Below, piece by piece: positions 46,364-53,899 of a DNA stretch of 64,000 nt. Position 1 is the first letter of the stretch; every line of letters begins with the position of its first letter. The stretch covers positions 37,635,932-37,699,931 of the forward strand of contig OX439052.1 in the NCBI GenBank assembly GCA_949317995.1, read 5' to 3'. The position numbers and the translations under genes are program-made. The notes beneath the pieces are model-generated. The model saw only the letters and a program-made list of their open reading frames with translations, did no database searches and was not told where the DNA came from. This DNA comes from Acholoe squamosa (taxonomy: Eukaryota; Annelida; Polychaeta; Phyllodocida; Polynoidae).

Positions 46364-47516
46364 GACACAACTATGACAACAAAGCTTGAGTTCAAGTAGT
46401 TTTTATTGAACCATATCAATTATAATGATCACAACGTTTCAGCTTAGGGTGTAGCCTTCATCAGGTGATGTTATTAAAATGTAATGTATCATGTCAACAC
46501 TCAAGGATTATATCATTGCCAGGGAGTAACAAAGCTTCTTGACAGTTCTACATTTATGAATACAAAACACTCTTGTTACTCCAGAACATGTTCCTTTACT
46601 TTTTGGTTTAGTACTTCATCCAACACATACCTTTGTGATAACTTGTAATATGTGGCATGTTGTGCTTTACAACAACCACATAGAAGAATATACCCCACTG
46701 CATTATAGTTACCATTTGGCCTTTGAACCAGAACTACAATCCATTTAAAGAAATAAAAGCAGGTTTTTGATATCTTTTCTTTTTATTATTTCAGATGTCA
46801 CTCTGCCCAGTATAGGTTTCAGCAGTCAGTTGAATCAGAGGGCTCTTTATGATAATAGTGACACCACCTGCATTCATCTGCATAAAATGATGGGCTGGAA
46901 GCCATTTACTCTCCAGATACCTTGGGACCCGACCGAAAAGACTGGTATCAAACCTCACGTTGGTAAGTCATTTACAATCTATTTGTATTGGAGAAGTATT
47001 GACACTACAAAGACTACATACTCTGAATTCATGTCCTCTTAATTTTAAACTAAGAAAGAGTGAAAAAAGTGTTTGATTTTATTGGCAACTAGTGACTTTT
47101 AGATGAGCTGTGATGTAGACACATGCACTATATGCTAATTACCTGAAGTTATATTATCTGCATTGTTTGAATTGAAATTCAAATTTAACAGCTACTTCTA
47201 ATACTGAGTAATGAATTTTTTTTTCCAAGGCTACTACCACTGCAGACAACACTTCTACATCAACATTACATACACCACCAGCCTTTACCTTAGTGTATCT
47301 ATTAGCAATGAGCAGGTACCCACAACTGCCTCAGGGGAATACATTTATGTCGGCAGAAGCTCGGAAGTTATCGGGAAGATGGAAGATGGCGGTTTAACCA
47401 GAATCCGCTACAAAGGTTTCTGTGAGGTGAAATGTTGGGTGTTTATATATGTGAAACATTCTCCTGGAATGGATACAAGTGACAGCAGAGTGTGCACCAT
47501 TAATGTTTATGACTGA
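34908..47516 (+). CDS. Secreted fucolectin-like protein, nine exons (gene span)
   Basis: Coding exons: 34908-34965, 36579-36704, 38252-38359, 42030-42254, 42662-42764, 43118-43284, 46019-46246, 46795-46962, 47230-47516. All junctions are GT/AG, phases agree throughout (1,1,1,1,2,1,1,1), and the sum is 1470 nt, that is 489 residues plus stop. The product has a signal peptide (MPNISGLAVITVLVSGCLA) and then three modules, each bounded by phase-1 introns: FTP/F5-8C domain 1 (exons 2-4), FTP domain 2 (exons 5-7) and a divergent third module (exons 8-9). Domain 2 has the fucolectin hallmarks WWLVNLG, the NRLNCC pair of cysteines and PERLNNFKIYV; both FTP domains end in the family's CE(L/V)EVYA-type strand. 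FTP proteins bind fucosylated glycans, usually with calcium, in innate immunity or the extracellular matrix; sugar specificity here is not shown. Most introns carry transposable elements. Confidence 0.85.
34966..36578 (+). other. Lectin gene intron 1
   Basis: 1.6 kb, AT-rich; no recognised insertion and no other gene on either strand. Confidence 0.6.
36579..36704 (+). CDS. Lectin gene exon 2: start of FTP domain 1
   Basis: Acceptor ATCACATTTCAG, donor GACG|GTAAGT, phase 1 to 1. Encodes NKALGATTFASSHTSSRP, the 'N-AL-KPA-QSS' strand of an F5/8C-type jelly roll, then LTVNGNCAEYD. Confidence 0.85.
36765..36982. mobile_element. TIR element (218 bp) in lectin intron 2
   Basis: Left CCATGTCTCCACAGGGCGAC and right GTCACCCTGTGGACACACGG are inverted repeats that extend inward through AGAANTGGTGAGCGA, about 35 bp per arm. 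No ORF. Confidence 0.75.
37031..37331. repeat. Tandem repeat, about 101 bp x 3
   Basis: Units begin CAGCACATTTC at 37035, 37136 and 37237 and are nearly identical, each containing CAATGCATTGACTCTTGTGT and GGCTATTTC. Near-identity implies recent amplification. Confidence 0.92.
37404..37979 (+). repeat. Solo LTR, family A (576 bp), in lectin intron 2
   Basis: Starts TGTCAATGGACTATTCT and ends CACTTCATGACA, with AGTA duplicated on both sides (one extra T at the left edge). A TATA-like TCTATAAAATAGCAC is near 37730 and CAATAAAGC near 37921. Related to 32041-32454 in ends and block order. Confidence 0.65.
38252..38359 (+). CDS. Lectin gene exon 3: middle of FTP domain 1
   Basis: Acceptor ATTTTTTACAG, donor GGAG|GTATGT, phase 1 to 1. 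Encodes NPWLVVDLNDRLPVSTIVF, the core 'PWW-VDLG' strand. The following ITRNG lacks the NR-DCC motif of domain 2, so the usual sugar-contact arginines are not obvious. Confidence 0.85.
38468..38850 (+). repeat. 5' LTR of the gag-only element (383 bp)
   Basis: TGTAGAGGTATACATATG ... AACTCATTACA. TATA-like ACCTATAAGAGG near 38617, AATAAA at 38765-38770. It has about 105 bp (roughly 38508-38650) and a 7-bp piece absent from the 3' LTR. Confidence 0.9.
38852..38875 (+). promoter_or_regulatory. Primer-binding site of the gag-only element
   Basis: TGGTGCCGTGACCAGTGGG follows the LTR after one base. It has the expected TGG start; I could not assign the tRNA. Confidence 0.6.
38901..39665 (+). CDS. 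Gag N-terminal part (coiled coil) of the gag-only element
   Basis: 254-codon open stretch with no ATG at its head; an ATG at 38881 is in another frame and stops after six codons, so the start is damaged or non-standard. Residues about 130-250 are a charged coiled coil (EEKEDILENLRDMRAEFENE). It overlaps the next frame by a few bases, which suggests one ancestral Gag ORF broken by a frameshift or a programmed shift at about 39655. Confidence 0.65.
   Translation: MSEQAGTRLAYNANPDETREESAHFYAPSRDQQWRDTIPHYADSGENVPESILVKHRVERVNQHYSVNLELADSLFETGGSHDPNHPAPMPRKVTFGQLPYDVPGQLPPLDCSAITTGNVTFTVPDHDKYNREMDEMNQQYLAMNETLNLIARAKDEAFEEKEDILENLRDMRAEFENEKQTLKQRLHEEETQFLSAKELLQAEYERLKECCVKQAEDNETVRIGILRYNEQLMNDRDEYLLELQDLKYCSGIG
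39658..41202 (+). CDS. Gag C-terminal part (linker repeats and capsid) of the gag-only element
   Basis: 514-codon stretch in the +1 frame relative to the preceding part. It has a Pro/Asn-rich linker, then a minisatellite-encoded GGSGGGRYPPGGS repeat, then a capsid-like domain (about 360-510) with PWKDSYQIFVGEV, DEALPYLVCWL and ELLECACYLFGSI. The last part closely parallels the Gag at 61.1 kb (ECA-Y-FG, TQKP-ES, LQ-LL-K). It stops soon after LLSKARP, where the other Gag continues to a zinc knuckle, so the nucleocapsid and all of pol are deleted. Confidence 0.8.
   Translation: MGDYVEQTQQAIGPLDDTIIVQLASRLQAGTTVDNDDAVGSQSATPVAGPTRYNPFVTDGADKHVAGGIYNPNKPPNGVDSTIKVAGAPTKGDSHSTLPGNNVRAPPVPQIPFLTNTAAGGAGDPSDSKNSGSGKQDGNRNNNPRQPDPPKPTPGPGSSTSHPPPRNTLPDGHYQNAPSCPTYVGVQNAQSPHTGTYADGGQPPAGDSHGFRRHQATSYGYDGNNTGYTNTQNLNYFGQGRSQGYDGGGGYPSGGSGGGRYPSGGSGGGRYPPGGSGGGRYPPGGSGGGGYPPGGSGGGRYPPGGSGGGGYPPGGPGGGGNTPYGANQGDGGKPKKMNRRSSMSPGMQEIFDISKCIQGLGIDCYRKGADVVEVMDWSLKEANLLRGCSNPARRMGRIPPPYDPNEPWKDSYQIFVGEVNCSRWTKDEALPYLVCWLSKGGKVALNRWRKEYGIEGTYNELLECACYLFGSIVREDPWITFKRLTQKPRESHKVFGLELQDLLSKARPNWEYDN
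40391..40610 (+). repeat. 30-bp minisatellite inside gag
   Basis: About seven in-frame 30-bp units of the type GGAGGATCCGGAGGTGGAAG encode a Gly/Pro/Tyr repeat. Confidence 0.9.
41433..41702 (+). repeat. 3' LTR of the gag-only element (270 bp)
   Basis: Preceded by the purine-rich TAGTGGGGGTAG. Apart from the indels it is nearly identical to the 5' LTR; it has lost the segment carrying the TATA-like box but keeps AATAAA (41617-41622). Confidence 0.9.
42030..42254 (+). CDS. Lectin gene exon 4: end of FTP domain 1
   Basis: Acceptor CTTATTTTTCAG, donor CAAG|GTTAAT (weak), phase 1 to 1. Encodes IKYRILVGNTF and closes with NLRVCELEVYAEQ, the terminal strand of FTP domains. Confidence 0.85.
42662..42764 (+). 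CDS. Lectin gene exon 5: start of FTP domain 2
   Basis: Entered at TTTCAGCCAG|AGAAATGG; the nearer TTTCAG|CCAG would break the frame, so I choose the second AG. Donor TGGAA|GTAAGT, phase 2. Encodes LNLGKGRGSNSYQISVGW, matching the domain's first strand. Confidence 0.7.
43118..43284 (+). CDS. Lectin gene exon 6: core of FTP domain 2
   Basis: Acceptor TCGTTTACAG, donor TGTC|GTAAGT. Encodes GDSYKALDGDDETVYE, PCTHTSTHSKSWWLVNLG and AITNRLNCC. The KALDG, His-rich loop, WW and NR-x-x-CC positions are those that carry calcium- and fucose-binding residues in eel fucolectin. Confidence 0.88.
43385..45545. mobile_element. TIR element (about 2.16 kb) in lectin intron 6
   Basis: Left AGCTGGTCAAAAATCATAGA and right, read inward, AGCTGGTCTAAAATCACAGA; the match runs through GTGTGCAAAT (about 35 bp). 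The interior holds three or four diverged direct repeats, each with TCTACAGGTC, TTTCTGTAGGAAATCAA and CATTCGCCCGGACA. A 91-codon open frame (43844-44119) is part of such a unit, not an exon. Partial relatives are at 18.0-18.45 kb. Confidence 0.65.
46019..46246 (+). CDS. Lectin gene exon 7: end of FTP domain 2
   Basis: Acceptor AAAATTAACAG, donor AATG|GTAAGT, phase 1 to 1. Continues the CC motif with PERLNNFKIYVRN and ends GILTLCEVEIYADI, a near-perfect family ending. Confidence 0.9.
46294..46362. repeat. (TA)n microsatellite
   Basis: Pure TA run of about 68 bp in lectin intron 7, abutting the Penelope-like relic. Confidence 0.95.
46363..46470 (-). mobile_element. Penelope-like element end with hammerhead-like motif
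   Basis: The minus strand reads CACCTGATGAAGGCTACACC then AAGCTGAAACGTTGTGATC. It has the CTGATGA and GAAAC boxes (46436-46464) with a short pairable helix II (GGCT with AGCT), then GGTTCAATAAAAACTACTTG and a TA run. This arrangement is typical of termini of Penelope-like elements. No RT is present. Confidence 0.5.
46795..46962 (+). CDS. Lectin gene exon 8: third module, first half
   Basis: Acceptor TTATTATTTCAG, donor GTTG|GTAAGT, phase 1 to 1. Encodes LPSIGFSSQLNQRALYDNSD, which echoes the QSS...A-D pattern of the FTP fold, then GWKPFTLQIPWDP in place of the WW-VDLG strand. Confidence 0.8.
47230..47516 (+). CDS. Lectin gene exon 9: third module, second half and stop
   Basis: Acceptor TTTTTCCAAG, then 95 codons to TGA. 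Encodes GYYHCRQHFYINITYTTSL and ends DSRVCTINVYD, comparable to the CEVEVY ending. The module seems a diverged galactose-binding-like domain; no known family is clearly recognised. Confidence 0.82.
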
Positions 47517-49075
47517 TGAATTTGGCACAAAGAGTAGTATCCTCAATTGTGATAGTAATGTGGTGGCTGTGGAGATGGATGGCACAGCCGAACGGAACAG
47601 CAGCATGGAGCCCACCAAGGGGGCACCTTAAATCCAGTGCGCATTATAAAGTGAGTGTTGGGTCCATTAGCGGCAGCTTTGTTCTGGTGATGGTCAAGTG
47701 CAGACATGCTGAGACAAGCTCCCCAGGCTCCACAGTCACCACACAACTCTAAGAAGTACGAGTGATTGTCATACTGGAATAGACCCATGAAGGAACTTTG
47801 ATGAAACTGTCTTTGTATATGTCTATACACAGGATTAAAATTCACATGCTAGTTCTATAGTCTTTATTTCATAGCTCTAGGTACAATCTTATCTGCTACA
47901 GTATATAATAACCTCACATGCAGTTGGCACAGTTTTTGAAACCAGACTTTGTCCATGTGTGTACTTTATAACATACTTCACCAGTCACTGCAATTTGACT
48001 GAACGTTGAAAGATATAACTTTGGTCAGATATTTTCATAAAGTTTTAAGACCCTTGGGGAACGATTTGATTTCATTTGCCCATAACAAAAGCAATATACC
48101 ATATCAGTGTGACATCACCTGTGCTCCTTCATTTTGAAACAGTTGATCATACAATCAAACATATTACAATTCAAAATCACTAAAAACTTTTACTTAAGAT
48201 ATGATTTTGTTTTCAATTTTCAAATGACGGCCAATTCAATCAATATGATGGCAAATGTACTAGCACAGAAAACAAGGAGGACACCCCAGCTTAGCTCAAA
48301 TGCCATCTTCCCATTAGTTAGATACGAAAAATAGTAACCAAAAAAGGATAAGTCAACAAAAAATTGTAACAGTAATAGAAATCAATTATATAGTCTAGAA
48401 CTTTCTGATGCGATTACATCTTTTTGGAACCACATCAATGACATTAAATGTTTGTATCACCTTTTTTGTTATTCTTGACAAATAACAGACTGGCAAGGAA
48501 GTCTAGGTTTCTAGAACAAGTTACTTACAAGTAGGCAGAGGAATACTTAAATAGATAATGCACAAAGGATGAAAGAGCGATGGTCAACATGGAAGTCAAC
48601 ACCCAAATACATGAATTCAAGTGCAGGTAAATCATATCAATACCTAGAATTAATACAGCATCATTAACACAACTTATTTGAGTTCTGCCTTGTTGGTGAA
48701 AATTCTAACTTATTTGATAATACACTGCAGAAATAAAGTGATCTACACAATCAAACCATTTCTTTGTGTCAATACTTTTTTTCATATGTGTACAAGATTC
48801 CAGTAGTATTTTTGGCCATAATCCAAGCACCACAGGCACCTGTAAAATTATCTACTCTTCCATTGGACTAATTACGAATTATATATCATTTGATGATGTG
48901 ATCGTGACTATGTCTACACCAAATTTGGCCCAAAACCAAAACCTTGAGTCCACTTCTGAGTATATTCGTCATGCACTTTTAGGTCATAAGTGATGTTGAA
49001 ATAAGCCCCAGTGTGTCTATAATGTAATGTTGTCGCCCAGGAAGAGTTGAAGTTGGATTGTTGGGCCTTAATGCG
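47517..49075 (+). other. Lectin 3'-UTR and downstream DNA
   Basis: AT-rich, no further exon. An AATAAA occurs at 48732-48737 but is 1.2 kb past the stop; the true poly(A) site is not clear. Confidence 0.35.
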
Positions 49076-49086
49076 TCATGAGACAA

Positions 49087-49250
49087 ACAGTCCTTATACA
49101 GCAAATTTATGGTTCTTATAAAACTAATGGTTCTTATACAGCAAATGGTTCTTATGCAGCAAAAAGTTCTTATACAGCAAATGGTTCTTATGCAGCAAAA
49201 AGTTCTTATGCAGCAAAGGGTTCTTATGTAGCTAATGGTTCTAGTGCAAC
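49087..49250 (+). repeat. 18-bp tandem repeat (GGTTCTTATGCAGCAAAT type)
   Basis: About nine diverged units of TTCTTATNCAGCAAANNG; they read as GSYAAK/GSYTAN repeats in one frame. Related units occur in reverse at about 50145-50215, so the intervening 0.9 kb is bracketed by inverted relatives. Confidence 0.85.
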
Positions 49251-49575
49251 GAACTTGTCAATGAGCCACTTGAGAATTAATTTCACGCTTTCACAGGAGC
49301 TTCAATGAATTATGCTGCTCTTAAATGGTTAACCAGAATGCACATGGTAGTAATAAAGGTGACCCATCCTTACAAAGTGAGGGATAAGTCGCAAAAGGGA
49401 AAAATATGAGCTAGTCCCAGATTCAAATACATATGTTACACTTATGTATAGGAATATTGGAAGTATGTTAAATTGTTGGTGAAAAATAATATTCTAACCC
49501 CAAATACCTTAAACTTAGAAAATGCATTGAAAATATGCTGGTTCCAATTTACTACACATCAGTTATCACACTGAT

Positions 49576-49960
49576 GGTGGTGTAGGGCGAATTTAATCAT
49601 TTCTCTATTGTCATTTCTATTCTCTTGACCTTCTATGAAATGAAACCAAGATCAATATGGGATTTGGGGGCATTTATAATAATTAATTGTGGTTGTGTGC
49701 AGATAGTCGGTTCAAAGGTAGTGCTGCTACCTGGTGTTTATGTAACATGCAGGTGTCTAAACATATTGATGTTTAAATCTAAACACCTAGTATTCAATAT
49801 GTTTAAACTCTAAACATCTAAATATGTTTATCAAAAATGTTTATGTAATTTGGAATAAAAGTGTTTATTTCCTGAATGTGTAGTTAATGAGACACCTAGG
49901 TGACCTAAATGTTTTAGGTTTAAACATGCTTAAAAATTTAAACACAATTTTTGCAGTGTA
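49576..49960. mobile_element. Truncated inverted copy of the 4343-5241 TIR element
   Basis: The reverse complement of 4341 to about 4740 aligns along its length (GGTAGTGCTGCTACCTGGTG, AACATATTGATGTTTAAATC), ending TTTTTGCAGTGTA at 49960. The other half is missing. Confidence 0.75.
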
Positions 49961-50219
49961 TCTTTATCTCATGCAGGCACCTTTATGTTTGTTATAAAAT
50001 TGGTGTCCAATCAAGCAATTCCCAAAAGGTGATATTTGACAGGTTTGCTGTATAAAAACAGTTTTAGCCAGGTTTTACAAAATTTGCTACGTGAGATAAA
50101 TTTTTTGTAATGTCTTGTCACATAAGAACCTTAATTTTTGTTGCTTAAGGACTGTTTGTTGCATAAGAACATTTTGCTGCATAAGAATCATTTCTCTTAT
50201 AAGAACCATTATAAGGACC

Positions 50220-52155
50220 ATATAGGCAGATCCCTAGCTGTTTTCTATTGAGTAAGTATGCCTTTTGTTTCTGACACTGAGATTTGAATTCAAGGACAAA
50301 CATTACTTTATTTGATCGCCCTTGAGATAACACTCTAAGCTCACCACAGATCTGTGCCAATTATAAATGCTGGCACCATCTTGTGTATTAGCCCCATCTT
50401 ATCTTAGTAGTACTGTTCAGTATAAAATCCTCACCTATAAGGCAGACTCAAACTTCAGATGATTGAAGATGTCTTACATGTGTTTGGTAACCATTATGCG
50501 TCTACCAGTTTAATGAATGGCTATAATGAAGCTTTCCCTTGCAATAATGATTATAATTTTATTGACTTTTCTCTCGAAATGGTGTGAAACGAGGATATCA
50601 TATTCATTGCTCCATGAGAAATGTTTCCGTGGAAATTCAAGGTACACTTTGCATTAATAATAGTGCTAAAATGTAGGGGCAGTATCATTAGGGTTGTTGA
50701 TCGTTCAATTTCTATGAGAGGAGAGGGATATTATCATGGTTTCTTCCTTTTAAAGAAAAAAAAACTATTTGTTTTGAGATAAAGCATAGTTTATCACTGT
50801 CCTAGCAGTTGTTTCAATCTAGCACCCATACCATTTAAAGGCTGCAAAGTTTGTTGGGAGAATGCTGGAGACATTTTTCACGGTGGCGACATCCTGCAAG
50901 CAACAACGTCACTCTGCTTATAATGTCACTTCTCTCGTACTGTAACCATGACTCAGTTGTGTTGCCATGTTGAGCTGTGTTTGCTGGGCTACCGTTCATG
51001 TAAGATTGGTCATATCATATTTTGCCCAAAAGTTTTCAAGTAAGGCAAAAAAAAGAAAAGTTGTATTTCCAGTGACCAGACCGAGTCTAGCAAAACAGGA
51101 CAAAAAAAACAAACATTTTTTTTTTACGTTGAAGAATTTTTATCACTTTATACATATGTAAAAAAAAAAAAAAAAAAAAATCCGACCTGCCAACCCTACC
51201 TTTTCAAGTCATGTTACTTGAAACCAAGATTTCTTTTTTTTTGGCCTAAACCCTCCTGAGAGAATATGTTTGATGAACGATGTTGTCATCATTATTGGCT
51301 CAACATCACGTCAATTAGCAACACAGTAAGCAATAGGCCTATTGATGTCTTAGTGAGGATCACGGTCACAGGAGTGCCAGTAGTGCCGTAAGAAGTCCCC
51401 ACCCCTATATTGCCTTGCCCAACGAAGTCATAGAACCTACATGTGGCAGGGACTTAGCAAGAGGGTTTGCGTAAGGCAAGAGGTCTGGACGGGGGGGGGG
51501 CACAACTAGGATAGTTAATCCCTGTAGGGGGGAGTTTTCTTCTTTATTAATTTAAAGGAAAATAATTGCAAACTGTTAGCATAGGAAAACTACAACTGAC
51601 ACAATAGACCATTGGCCCTCACCATTCTTTTTTTTACGTGGTGATAACTAAAATTTCAGTTATTACAATTCATACTGCCACTTATTCACTTACTTGTGGG
51701 TACAGTTTCCTCTTGTAATATAGACGGGGTGTTGAAATCGCAAATTTGCCGGTTGCTCTCTTGGACAGTCCAAACTATGAAATTAGGTCCAAAAATGAAG
51801 GAAATCACAACAATTGCCTTTTTAAACCCCAACCCCCTTAGATAACCTCCCCCTTCCACACCCGCACATGAGGGCTGAAGGTAATGCAGGTAGTGGTGAT
51901 AATGGTATTGAAAATATCTTGTGTGAATTAGGAACCAAGATAAACTCTGAGCACTAGTAGAACTAGAAAAAAAGCAACAACCCTACTTAGTCCGGCACCC
52001 AAGGGGGTAAACCCGCTTTTGCTGCCTAAGTTGTTTTCTCTGATGAGTGTGGCCTTAGTGTCATATTCCAGTTAAAAAAAAACAAAACAATAATGATGTT
52101 TCAAATTCACCTAGCCTCTCCCCCCTAAAGCAATACAAAGGAATCAAGTGGTGGA
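50220..52155. other. Intergenic DNA, no gene
   Basis: AT-rich with poly-A/T runs (51161-51180) and no supported exon on either strand. Confidence 0.4.
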
Positions 52156-52160
52156 ATTAA

Positions 52161-52310
52161 GGGAACATTCAACAATTACGTCACTGTTATTTAGGCATTT
52201 TTCAGAACCCAGCCACCTCCTTGTCACTGTTTTTGTATATGGAGCATATAGAGGAAGCCAAAGATCCCAACCCCACCCCCTAAGCAGTGACGTAATTGTT
52301 GAACGTTCCC
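52161..52310. mobile_element. Short TIR element (150 bp), TAA target duplication
   Basis: GGGAACATTCAACAATTACG and CGTAATTGTTGAACGTTCCC are inverted repeats (26 bp, one mismatch) flanked by TAA (52158-52160, 52311-52313). GGG...CCC ends with a TAA/TTA target fit PIF/Harbinger-like elements. Confidence 0.8.
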
Positions 52311-52785
52311 TAAGTAGATCAATATCAAACACTTCATTTTAACCTTGGTAGCGCACAGGATTCTTTTTTTTTTTTTTGCACTGAGAACAGGTAAACTCAC
52401 TTAACTCCCAACCCGCTCAGGGGGTTACTACAGTTTAGAACTAGCGAGTAATTATATTGTTGAGAATGAATAAAACTGACTCTAATTTTGGGGAGGAAGT
52501 AAAAGGTGCTTATAATGCATTAAAGTCGCTTCACATCAGCATTCCTTATACATCATGAGGAATACTATTTAATGGCATTCCTTCACTTCTGTGTCAAAGT
52601 TAGTTCCCCTACCTCTCACATGGGGTCACTAGTTTCTCCAGGACCTAAACATCAAGAAATATCTTACTTACTTGCTTTTCCTATAAAAATGTTTTAGAGC
52701 TTGACATTTTTGTTAACCTACACGCCATGTGTGCAGTTGGGGAAAATGTACTATAGCTAGCTAGAGGTCATTTGCTAGATATTAA

Positions 52786-52983
52786 CCATTTAAGCCTAGC
52801 ATCAGTTATATATAGTCGATACCATGGGAGGCCTACCATCGACTCTATGTCTATAGTCGATCCTCACTATGATAGGTATATGATTTGCTAAGTAATTGCA
52901 AATAGGACTTCCTTCTAGGAACATTACTTCCTTAGAGGCTACCCCCATGAACAGATAACTCATGAGGGATCTTCCTCGAAGGG
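52786..52983. mobile_element. TTAA-flanked element (198 bp), piggyBac-like
   Basis: TTAA at 52782-52785 and 52984-52987; ends CCATTTAAGCC and TCGAAGGG. The reverse complement matches the first half of the repeat at 3350-3790, including GTTCCTAGA and the TATAGTCGA palindrome. Confidence 0.6.
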
Positions 52984-53012
52984 TTAAGATTGAGGAAATC
53001 TCTATCAATTAA

Positions 53013-53335
53013 CCCTTTAAGGTACGTTGAACTGCATTAGCGGCCCATAAAGGCTTAAAAAGGCCCCTCTCCGACGCCAACAGTTACTAGGCGCTTAAAT
53101 TTGGCATCCTTCTTGCCAGATAGCTGTACGCCGGATATGGTCCACCTGTAGAGCATTACTTGGCAGGAGGGACGTCACCAGTCTATTTCACCTGCTTCGG
53201 GGCTTAACATGGGCCAATTGTGATATAATACTGGGAGAAGGGACCCTACTGCCCCTTGCACTAAGGTCCCTTTTCGCAGATTATGTCACATATGCATTTG
53301 CCAGTCTGCACGATAGGGACCTTTAACCTTAAAGG
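53013..53335. repeat. Second TTAACCCTTTAAGG repeat, right end decayed
   Basis: Begins TTAACCCTTTAAGGTACG 22 bp after the previous element and ends near ACCTTAAAGGGACTT. The TTAA at the right end is lost. Confidence 0.4.
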
Positions 53336-53519
53336 GACTTGACATGGCTCCAGCATAGGAAAAATGTGATTTTGTCAGATATATGCAGGTTTATCCAAGT
53401 TAAAAGGGTCTCATATGTGTTATGTATATATTATACAAAGGTTCACTTTCACAAAACTAGTGGAAACAAAACCTAGTTATTCTCTCTAATTCTTTGTTTA
53501 AATTTGTTGTGCTTCCTTC

Positions 53520-53878
53520 CTACTGGCTCTTCTTCTTATTTATCTTTCTATGTTGAAGAGAACCAGACATCTCAAGTTTTCGGTAGTGTTCGGGCAGCCA
53601 TCGCGAATATCTCAAATTACCCAAAGATGAGAGCTGAACATCCAAGCGGATATCATCACCTATAGGCCCATCAGATGAATAATTAGCAGAACAAATTATC
53701 TTTATGGGGTGCCCCTTAGTGTCATCCCCCACATCATCCAGACTATATACAGCCACACTTGAATGGAACTGCTTGTGTGAAGACGAACATAGATTTAAAA
53801 TAGACTTCTCTTTTATGTTTACACTGATGACGCCATTGTATATGGGAGTTAAGCCATTCCCATAGCCACTTGAAATAA
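53520..53878 (-). CDS. Candidate terminal exon, unknown gene
   Basis: On the minus strand an acceptor-like ACTTATTTCAAG leads into about 118 open codons ending in TAG. The peptide has ordinary protein composition: NGVISVNIKEKSILNLC, GHPIKIICSANYSSDG, IRLDVQLSSLGN, then a basic C-terminus (HRKINKKKSQ). No family recognised, and no partner exon found upstream (higher coordinates). Confidence 0.35.
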
Positions 53879-53899
53879 GTATGATAATTAGTCTTTGCA

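Noticed and set aside
48134..49308. Short plus-strand ORFs downstream of the lectin gene, including a GSYAAK-repeat ORF
   Set aside because: Open because of an 18-bp tandem repeat or by chance; no splice or domain support.
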